38,587 bases of DNA from an uncultured Parabacteroides sp. (GTDB lineage Bacteria; Bacteroidota; Bacteroidia; Bacteroidales; Tannerellaceae). Numbering within the stretch: the stretch's first letter is position 1; every line of letters begins with the position of its first letter. Where the stretch lies: contig URZO01000031.1 in assembly GCA_900552465.1 (NCBI GenBank), positions 1 through 38,587 on the forward strand. Reading direction: 5' to 3'. The translations under genes were made by a program, and so were the position numbers. The notes beneath the pieces were generated by a model. That model was not told where the DNA came from. It made no database searches and was given only the letters and a program-made list of their open reading frames with translations. Shown here piece by piece: positions 27,401 to 33,826 of this stretch.

Positions 27401-27505
27401 GTTGATAACTTCCTGAATCTGGATGACAACGATGTTAACAGGAATATCCTTGTAACCTATCCTACCGCCCGTTCTTATATGTTCGGATTAAATCTTACAT
27501 TCTAA
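24413..27505 (+). CDS. SusC-like TonB-dependent outer-membrane glycan importer
   Basis: A 1030-residue outer-membrane barrel that imports oligosaccharides using TonB energy, working with the SusD-like lipoprotein encoded next. After a long signal region (about 1-42, ending VYAQ) comes a carboxypeptidase-regulatory-like domain (about 43-120), a TonB-box-like LDDVVVIGYG (122-131), a plug domain (SLRVRGENSLSADNSPLIVMDG, ASSAAIYGSRGANGVILI) and the beta-barrel ending in a terminal Phe (YMFGLNLTF). This length is typical for SusC proteins in HTCS-controlled loci. No extra N-terminal signalling domain for an anti-sigma factor is present, which agrees with HTCS control. ATG 24419 is an alternative start. 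Confidence 0.97.
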   Translation: MKGMNRQLRGNLPPNEKANGKNRFLSLLLIFMAFISVQVYAQEVKITGTVIAEADKFPIIGANVLVKGSTIGTVTDVDGNFSLSVPQNSTIVVSYIGCESQEIKITGAKTLNIVLKDNAIGLDDVVVIGYGSQRKSDLTGGIVAVGEDKLKMVSTNNLMDKLAGQIPGMNVTTGNAKPGEDQSLRVRGENSLSADNSPLIVMDGIPYSGSLGDIDPDIIENMSVLKDASSAAIYGSRGANGVILIQTKKGKKGAPTVTYKGQVGMQQAQRRIDMMKGDEYVKYTQDYNRMKYGYSGDQLDPLTLLNPSERTNYQNGSELDWQDIMFRNALTTSHQISISGGTDATTYMASISHLKEDGVMENTGLKRTNIALNITQVLNKWLTVGMGTQAIQKEFGGEQPYLEAGLKMSPYGIYKDENDRYVDYPMDQTLFYNPMANIDATSDKTNRNVFISTFAEIQFPIDGLSFRTNFGYNYRNNFVGSYYGRNTLSGKKVNGSASIENIHYYDYTWENLLKYNKTFGLHKIDATALFSMQETTKKEAKESGESFVNDDSEYHNMAGAEKNKEITSKLTETAMLSYMLRLNYSYANKYLLTLTGRSDGYSAFGANNKYAFFPSVAAAWNISSEDFMESQSNYMDMLKVRLSWGSNGNQAINAYQTLDRLTLTNYIWGDNGTVVNGAFLPTNGVGNPNLKWETSRTINAGIDFSFFNGRLSGNIDMYVVNTKDLLMSRTVPYMNGYKSIMDNVGKTRNKGVEIALNSINIQNQDFSWSTNVNFSLNRDKIIELRGDGKDDITNKWFIGKPLRVFYDYDVIGTWQENETFVENGHTIKWDAASGKYLNEDGVEYQKGAVPGSAKLEDKDGSGSITADDKKIIGSKLPSFLLSMGNRFDYKNIYFSFLLNGVFGQTKELHDYNFDRWMSTFNYISGMDYWTPENPTNKMTSPVYIPYDKHSFYKKVNYVNVKNITLGYTFPKTTLNAIGISALSVNVSVNNLYTFSNVDNFLNLDDNDVNRNILVTYPTARSYMFGLNLTF

Positions 27506-27527
27506 ACTAATTAAAGAGAAATAAATT

Positions 27528-29141
27528 ATGAAAAATATATTAGCGGCAGCAGCTGCAACATTTTTATTAGTAACATCCACCGGCTGCTCCGGTTTCCTGG
27601 ATGAAGATCTGAAAAGCTCATTGGCTCCGGATAATACCTATACGAGCAGCTACGGCTTTGAAGTCGGCGTAACCGGCTTATACGGCTGGGCACGCTCCGA
27701 GTTTAACACTTGGGGAGGCGGAACAACAGGAAGTGGTACTACAAGCCAGGGACAGGCTTGTCCATACGAATCTTTCCAGGTTGCAACGGATATCGTCTAT
27801 GCTGGTCTTGGCGACGGTTCGTTGGTGCCTTTTGAAAACTTATCCTACACACCGTCCACTACATTCGTTACGTCTTATTGGAACTGGGGATATGGTCTGA
27901 TCGCTTCCGCAAATGAAATCCTTGAATATTCGGAAGGAGATGTAAACTGGGATAAACCGACAGACAAAGCCTACTATCAGGCTGTCGCCCGTTTCTTCCG
28001 CGCTTATGCATACCGGTACCTGGTATATCTGTACGGAGATGTTCCTTATGTAGACAAAATCGAGAAAAACTTCCGTATAGACTTTACCCGTACTCCTAAA
28101 GCTGAAGTATTAGGCAAGATGATCGAAGACTTGCAATTTGCAATCGCAAATCTTCCGGAAGATCCGGACAAAGTGGAAGTCGGCCAGCTGACAAAATGGG
28201 CCGCCCAACACATGCTGTCGGAAGTTTATCTCATGGCAGGTAAATATGCAGAAGCAGAAGTTGCAGCTAAGGCTGTTATCGACTGTGGTTACTTCAACCT
28301 GATGACTTCACGCTTCGGTGCCGATAAAGATCAGCAGGGAGATCCGTTCTCCGATATGTTCAAAGAGTATAACCAGAACCGTACTTCCGGAAACATGGAA
28401 AGTATCTGGGTTATGCAGCTTGAATATAACACTACCGGTGGTGGCGGAGAATATGAAGACTGGACAAAACGTGCCTGGGTTCCCAGATACTATAATGAAG
28501 ACGGTTTCGTATTGGCTGATACTTTAGGCGGTCGTGGCCTGGCACAGATCGTTCCGTTCAAATGGTGGATCGAAAGCAGTGATTTCTTTGCTGCAACGGA
28601 TATCCGTAACTCTGAATATAACATCAAGAGAAACTGGTATTACAACGATGCCACCTCTGATAAATATGGAAAGAAAGCTGAATTCACAGAAGATACATGG
28701 TCGAAACTTACTTTATTTCCGGCTGTAACCAAGTTTTTCTACGGAAAAGAAGATAACCTGAGCTACGGTGGTAACAACAAAGACCGTATGAAATTCCGTC
28801 TGGCTGAAACATACCTGCTGTTAGCAGAAGCTCGTCTGATGCAAAACAATACACAAGGTGCTGCAGAAGCAATCAACGTGGTTCGCAAACGTGCAAATGC
28901 CCCTGAGATTACTGCAAGCCAGGCAACAATTGACTTCCTGCTGGATGAACGTATCCGTGAATTGGTCGGAGAAGAACTGCGCCGCTTCACTTTGGTCCGC
29001 ACAGGCAAGCTCGTTGAACGCGTTAAGAAATACAATCCGTATAGCAGCGCGATGGATGAACATAACACTTTGTGGCCGATCCCGCAGACAATCATCGACT
29101 CTAACACAGGCGCTGAATTCCCGCAGAACCCTGGGTATTAA
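27528..29141 (+). CDS. SusD-like surface glycan-binding lipoprotein
   Basis: A 537-residue lipoprotein (lipobox STGC, Cys20, followed by SGFLDED) that caps the SusC barrel and captures oligosaccharide at the cell surface. The SusD fold is seen in the TPR-like helices (ARFFRAYAYRYLVYLYGDVPYV near 155-175) and the C-terminal segment FRLAETYLLLAEARL and EELRRFTLVRTGKL, ending with the usual NPGY. A Gly-rich loop (GGGTTGSGTTSQGQ, about 64-77) is distinctive and may shape the binding site, though this is inference. It follows susC by 22 bp and is closed by a strong terminator. Confidence 0.96.
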   Translation: MKNILAAAAATFLLVTSTGCSGFLDEDLKSSLAPDNTYTSSYGFEVGVTGLYGWARSEFNTWGGGTTGSGTTSQGQACPYESFQVATDIVYAGLGDGSLVPFENLSYTPSTTFVTSYWNWGYGLIASANEILEYSEGDVNWDKPTDKAYYQAVARFFRAYAYRYLVYLYGDVPYVDKIEKNFRIDFTRTPKAEVLGKMIEDLQFAIANLPEDPDKVEVGQLTKWAAQHMLSEVYLMAGKYAEAEVAAKAVIDCGYFNLMTSRFGADKDQQGDPFSDMFKEYNQNRTSGNMESIWVMQLEYNTTGGGGEYEDWTKRAWVPRYYNEDGFVLADTLGGRGLAQIVPFKWWIESSDFFAATDIRNSEYNIKRNWYYNDATSDKYGKKAEFTEDTWSKLTLFPAVTKFFYGKEDNLSYGGNNKDRMKFRLAETYLLLAEARLMQNNTQGAAEAINVVRKRANAPEITASQATIDFLLDERIRELVGEELRRFTLVRTGKLVERVKKYNPYSSAMDEHNTLWPIPQTIIDSNTGAEFPQNPGY

Positions 29142-29175
29142 TTTAGGATTCCAATACCTACACACACTTATATTG

Positions 29176-29215
29176 AAAGGAGCTATGCCGCAAGGGTATA
29201 GCTCCTTTTCTTTTT
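29176..29215 (+). terminator. Intrinsic terminator after susD
   Basis: AAAGGAGCTAT (29176-29186) and ATAGCTCCTTT (29198-29208) form an 11-bp stem followed by a T-rich tail. It separates susCD from the GH105 operon, which has its own promoter. Confidence 0.9.
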
Positions 29216-29231
29216 ATAGGCGAAAAGGGTT

Positions 29232-29297
29232 TGGTACGTTTTTGAATCATTTTGAGATGATATTATTATACCCGGAACCTTATCTTTCTTATTTTTG
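29232..29297 (+). promoter_or_regulatory. HTCS-type operator and promoter for the GH105 operon
   Basis: Half-sites TGGTACGTTTTTGA (29232) and TGAGATGATATTAT (29253) are 21 bp apart. The -7 TATTTTTG starts at 29290, 37 bp after the second half-site starts. There is no clear -33. The distal half-site closely matches that of susC (TGGTAyrTTTTT), and the proximal one matches those of the two GH2 genes. Confidence 0.78.
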
Positions 29298-29336
29298 ATG
29301 CAGAATTAAAATGATTAACACCAAGATTACAGTATC

Positions 29337-30500
29337 ATGAAAACAATCAAGTATCTATCGGCAGGCTTGTCTATTTGTGCCTGCACCTGTTTAGTCAATA
29401 ACATCCCGACACAGGCTGAAACCACCAGCCCGGCCGTTACCGTCACTGCCGCAGCCTGGAACCGACAAAGTGTAATGGACGTTGCCCGCAAGGTAGCAGA
29501 CTGGCAGATCAAGGATTATCCCGATAATAAATATGCACAAAGCGAACCGCGCGGCTGGGTGCCCGGCGCACTCTATATGGGAATGTACGACTGGGCCGAA
29601 CTCAGCAACGACAATACCTATTACGACTGGTTGAAAAAGATATTCAACCGTCAGAGCTGGCAGGTCGCCAATCGGATGTACCATGCCGATGACGTATGTA
29701 TAGCACAAACCTATATCGATTTCTATAACAAGGAAAAGAACGAGAACATGCTGAAGCCGACCATTGCCCGTGCGGACTGGGTCGTGAACAATCCCTCGAA
29801 CGGGAGCATGGATCTGGACTATAGCAAAGGCAGCACGATCGAACGGTGGACCTGGTGCGACGCGCTCTTCATGGCACCGGGTGTCTATACACGCCTCTAC
29901 ACGCTGACCGGCAACCGTAAATACATGCATTTTGCCGACGGTGAATTCCGTGCGACTTATAATTACCTGTACGACAAAGACGAACACCTTTTCTATCGCG
30001 ACAGCCGCTATTTCGACCAACGGGAAGCCAATGGTAAAAAAGTATTCTGGGGACGCGGCAACGGCTGGGTGATCGGCGGTCTGGCCGAGATCCTGAAAAC
30101 GCTTCCGGCCGATGATACCGAATATCGCCCCTTCTACATAGGCCTGTTCAAGGAAATGAGCGAACGCCTCGCCGGACTGCAGGGGAAAGACGGTTACTGG
30201 CATGCCAGCCTGCTGGACCCGGACAGCTATCCTTCACCCGAAACAAGCGCGACAGGATTTATCGTGTATGGCCTGGCCTACGGAATCAACCAGGGCTATC
30301 TGCCGGCAGACCAATATCTTCCGGTTGTCAAGAAAGGTTGGGAAGCATTGGTGGCCGCTGTCGAAGCAGACGGCAAGTTAGGTTGGGTACAACCTGTAGG
30401 AGCCGATCCAAAGAAGGTGACGCGCGAGATGACGGAATTGTATGGCCCGGGCGCATTCCTGATGGCTGCGAGTGAAATCTACAAATTAGCAGACAAATAA
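29337..30500 (+). CDS. GH105-family unsaturated uronyl hydrolase
   Basis: GH105 (YteR/YesR-like) enzymes remove a 4,5-unsaturated uronic acid from the end of oligosaccharides made by polysaccharide lyases, by hydrating the double bond. The 387-residue exported protein (signal ending near TQA|ET, 28) has the (alpha/alpha)6 barrel motifs: PRGWVPGALYMGMYDW (71-86), HADD (116-119), RWTWCDALFMAPGVY with the likely catalytic Asp175, and FWGRGNGWVIGGL (237-249). The family is known mainly for rhamnogalacturonan and ulvan fragments. The sub-specificity is not readable. Its TAA stop overlaps the next ATG by one base (TAATG), so the downstream protein is probably translated by re-initiation. Confidence 0.93.
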   Translation: MKTIKYLSAGLSICACTCLVNNIPTQAETTSPAVTVTAAAWNRQSVMDVARKVADWQIKDYPDNKYAQSEPRGWVPGALYMGMYDWAELSNDNTYYDWLKKIFNRQSWQVANRMYHADDVCIAQTYIDFYNKEKNENMLKPTIARADWVVNNPSNGSMDLDYSKGSTIERWTWCDALFMAPGVYTRLYTLTGNRKYMHFADGEFRATYNYLYDKDEHLFYRDSRYFDQREANGKKVFWGRGNGWVIGGLAEILKTLPADDTEYRPFYIGLFKEMSERLAGLQGKDGYWHASLLDPDSYPSPETSATGFIVYGLAYGINQGYLPADQYLPVVKKGWEALVAAVEADGKLGWVQPVGADPKKVTREMTELYGPGAFLMAASEIYKLADK

Positions 30501-33500
30501 TGCTCCGGTACAAAGTATATTTGCTACTGGCACTCCTCTCCTTTTCCCTGCCTGCATTCTCCACTGCGGACGGGGTGGATTCGTTACGCCAGATACAGGT
30601 CAATGACCTGAAGACACAGATCGAATGGGTAAATCCGTCTGCCATGCGCGCCTATCTGGACGACACGAAACAGTCGCTGGGCGATAAGGCCCCCGCGCTT
30701 TACCAAAAACTCTCCGAGCTGGAAGCACTCCTGCCGAAAGTACGGCAAACGCTTTCCGCCACAGCCTCAGACGAAGCGATCGGCAACGCCCGGAAACTGC
30801 TGGCGCTGAAACGGGAGATCATGCTTGCCAACCCGTTGCTGGACGTAGATCGTATAGTAGCCGCCCGCTACCGCTTAGGCGATAAAGCCCGCAAGGCTAT
30901 GGGGCCGTTGATGGGGACTTCGACGGCAAACTACAACTCGCTTTTCTCCAATCCGCGCAAAGGATACGATGCAGAGATCGACATCCTGTCCGACCTGCGC
31001 GGTGACGTAAAGAGCGAGCGCATCTATAAGCCGGAAACCGATGTCCCCGTCTCCGACATACAACTGCATTGGGATGCCGACCGCCTGCTGTTTTCCTCCC
31101 TCGATGCGAACCGGAAATGGCAGATATACGAAATAAAGACCGACGGGACGGGCCTTCACCAAAAGATTACGGTCGACGAACCGGATCTGGAATTTTGCGA
31201 CGCGAACTACCTGCCGGACGGGAAGGTGGTCGCCACGACCAATATCGGCTATAACGGCGTGCCCTGCGTACATGGCGACGATGTGGTTGCCAACCTGGTC
31301 TCTTACGATCCCAAGACACGCAGCCTGCGCCGCCTGACGTTCGACCAGGATGGTAACTGGTCGCCGATCGTGATCCCGAACGGCCGCATCATGTACACCC
31401 GTTGGGAATATACCGACCTGACACACTATTTCTCCCGCATCGTGATGCACATGAATCCCGACGGGACAGAAAACAAGGCGCTCTACGGCAGCGGTTCCTA
31501 CTTCCCGAACAGCACGTTCGACATGAAACCGCTCTCCCGCCACAGTAGCCGCTTCGTCGGCATCATCTCCGGGCATCACGGCACGGCGCGTTCGGGCAGG
31601 CTCGTCATCTTCGACCCGGCCAAAAGCCGTAAAGAGGAAAAAGGAATGATACAGGAACTCCCGTTCAAAGACCGTCCGATCGTCCCGATCATCAAGGACG
31701 AACTGGTCGAAGGGGTCTGGCCACAGTTTATGAAGCCGTTCCCGCTGAATGAGAAATATTTCCTGGTTGCCTGTAAGCCGGCTAAGGATGCACTATGGGG
31801 AATCTACCTCGTCGATGTGTTCGACAACCTGACGCTGATAGCCGAACAGGAGGGCGAAGGGCTGACCGCCCCGATCCCGTTGGACAAACGCGAAACGCCT
31901 CCCGTCATCCCGTCGAAGATCAAACCGGACAGCAAGGAAGCAACTGTTTTCATACAGGACATCTATGAAGGAGAAGGTACGCAGGGTGTCCCACGCGGGA
32001 CGATCAAATCGCTCCGAATCTTTGCTTACGAATATGCCTATATCCTGGCTCCCTCCGACCACGACGCACAAGGCATACAAAGCGGCTGGGACATCAAGCG
32101 GGTGTTAGGCACAGTTCCGGTAGAGGAAGACGGCTCCGCGCTTTTCACGATCCCTGCCAACACGCCGGTCTCCATACAGCCCTTGGACAAGGACGGGGCG
32201 GCTGTGCAATGGATGCGCAGTTGGTTGACGGGTATGCCGGGCGAGATCGTTTCCTGCATCGGCTGTCACGAAGACCAGAACACAATGCCTATACCCAAAC
32301 GGACGATAGCCTCGGCCAAACAGGCACGCCGGCTGGAAACACCGGAAGGCGGCGTCCGTCCTTTCACGTTCCGCCTCGAAGTGCAGCCGGTACTGGACCG
32401 CAACTGCGTCTCCTGCCACGATGGGACGACTGCCGAACCGGATTTCCGTAAAGACCGGATGGTCACCTACAAACGGGGAATACTGACGAAGATCAACAAG
32501 CAGTTCGACCAGAGCTATCTGAACCTGCATCCATACGTTTACCGGCAGGGACCGGAGTCGGACATCTACGTCCTGAAACCGGCGGAGTTCCACGTCAGCA
32601 ACAGCGAACTGATCCGTATCCTCCAAGCCGGCCATCACGGCGTACTGGTTCCGGATGAAGATATGCGCACACTCTACACCTGGATCGACCTGAACGCCCC
32701 CTACTCCGGAGCATTCACACAGATCGACCTGAAACCGGAGTCTCCGAAGAACCAGGTAGAACGCCGGATGGAGCTGGCGGAAAAATACAGCGGCGTACGG
32801 GTAGATTGGCAAAAAGAGATAGCCGACTATGCCGATTGGCTGAAAGAGAACAAAAAGGTTGACGCTATCAGCGGGGCGACAACCGGTGAAATCCCTAAAA
32901 TGGAGGAACCGGCAAAAAAGGCTCGCCCGATAAAAGTAAAAGGCTTCCCGTTCGATGCGCAAACTGCTATGGCGAAACAGGCTGGCAAAGGCGAGATTAC
33001 CCGCCGCCTGACTATCGCCCCCGACGTGCACATCGACCTGGTCTGGATTCCGGCCGGCAGCTTCGTCATGGGCAACAACCGGACACCGGCTACATCTCCT
33101 ACCTTCAAAGCAGATGTCAAGAAAGGCTTTTGGATGAGTACGACCGAGATTACAAACGAACAGTTCTGCACGCTCTTCCCGGAACACGACAGCCGCTACA
33201 TCGGGCAGACCTGGAAAGATCATACGACACCCGGCTACCCGGCAAACCGCCCCGGACAACCTGTCGTACGCGTCAGTTGGGACGAGGCGAACGCTTTCTG
33301 CCATAAAATCAGCGAGAAACTGAACTGCAACGTCTCACTCCCCACGGAAACACAGTGGGAATGGGCGGCACGGGCCGGAAGTGCGGATGACTTCTGGTTC
33401 GGCACCGTAGACAGTGACTTCGGCAACTACGAGAACCTGGCAGACAGTACGACCGTCGACCTTGCCGTAACAGGCGTAGACCCCAAGCCGATGCGCCCGA

Positions 33501-33826
33501 CCGATCCGATGCGCAAGTTCTGGGATTTCCTGCCGAAGGTGCTGAACGTCAACGATCATCAACTGATCAGCTGTACGGTTGCCTCTTACCACCCCAATCC
33601 CTGGGGATTATATGATATGAACGGGAATGTGGCGGAATGGACGGCATCCGGCTATCTCCCCTATCCTTTAAAAGAAAAAGGAGACAAAGAGGTCGCTGAA
33701 AAGAAAGTAGTGCGCGGCGGTTCCTGGCGTGAACGTCCCAAATATTCCACATCGGCCGTCCGCAAGGCCTATCTGCCTTGGCAACGGCCGATGAATGTAG
33801 GGTTCAGAATTATCGTGGAGGATTGA
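30500..33826 (+). CDS. Exported fusion: propeller/HzsA-like region, two haem c motifs, SUMF/FGE-like domain
   Basis: An 1108-residue protein with a signal peptide (about 1-22). Residues about 25-165 are mostly helical. About 180-480 contain PD40/TolB-like propeller repeats (DADRLLFSSLDANRKWQIYEIKTDG and similar). About 490-780 resemble the middle region of hydrazine synthase alpha-type proteins and hold two haem c attachment motifs, CIGCH (586-590) and CVSCH (636-640). Residues about 845-1108 form a SUMF/FGE-like domain (VWIPAGSFVMGN, SLPTETQWEWAARAG, DMNGNVAEW, RGGSW). The paired active-site cysteines of true formylglycine-generating enzymes are not visible, so sulfatase activation is unlikely. 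It is coupled to GH105, suggesting a redox or accessory role on the same glycan in the envelope. The reaction is unknown. Family assignment to HzsA is from pattern memory and moderately sure; the haem motifs and SUMF domain are clear. Confidence 0.85.
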   Translation: MLRYKVYLLLALLSFSLPAFSTADGVDSLRQIQVNDLKTQIEWVNPSAMRAYLDDTKQSLGDKAPALYQKLSELEALLPKVRQTLSATASDEAIGNARKLLALKREIMLANPLLDVDRIVAARYRLGDKARKAMGPLMGTSTANYNSLFSNPRKGYDAEIDILSDLRGDVKSERIYKPETDVPVSDIQLHWDADRLLFSSLDANRKWQIYEIKTDGTGLHQKITVDEPDLEFCDANYLPDGKVVATTNIGYNGVPCVHGDDVVANLVSYDPKTRSLRRLTFDQDGNWSPIVIPNGRIMYTRWEYTDLTHYFSRIVMHMNPDGTENKALYGSGSYFPNSTFDMKPLSRHSSRFVGIISGHHGTARSGRLVIFDPAKSRKEEKGMIQELPFKDRPIVPIIKDELVEGVWPQFMKPFPLNEKYFLVACKPAKDALWGIYLVDVFDNLTLIAEQEGEGLTAPIPLDKRETPPVIPSKIKPDSKEATVFIQDIYEGEGTQGVPRGTIKSLRIFAYEYAYILAPSDHDAQGIQSGWDIKRVLGTVPVEEDGSALFTIPANTPVSIQPLDKDGAAVQWMRSWLTGMPGEIVSCIGCHEDQNTMPIPKRTIASAKQARRLETPEGGVRPFTFRLEVQPVLDRNCVSCHDGTTAEPDFRKDRMVTYKRGILTKINKQFDQSYLNLHPYVYRQGPESDIYVLKPAEFHVSNSELIRILQAGHHGVLVPDEDMRTLYTWIDLNAPYSGAFTQIDLKPESPKNQVERRMELAEKYSGVRVDWQKEIADYADWLKENKKVDAISGATTGEIPKMEEPAKKARPIKVKGFPFDAQTAMAKQAGKGEITRRLTIAPDVHIDLVWIPAGSFVMGNNRTPATSPTFKADVKKGFWMSTTEITNEQFCTLFPEHDSRYIGQTWKDHTTPGYPANRPGQPVVRVSWDEANAFCHKISEKLNCNVSLPTETQWEWAARAGSADDFWFGTVDSDFGNYENLADSTTVDLAVTGVDPKPMRPTDPMRKFWDFLPKVLNVNDHQLISCTVASYHPNPWGLYDMNGNVAEWTASGYLPYPLKEKGDKEVAEKKVVRGGSWRERPKYSTSAVRKAYLPWQRPMNVGFRIIVED

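Noticed and set aside
32998..33826. Sulfatase-activating formylglycine-generating enzyme
   Set aside because: The catalytic cysteine pair is missing and no sulfatase gene is present nearby.
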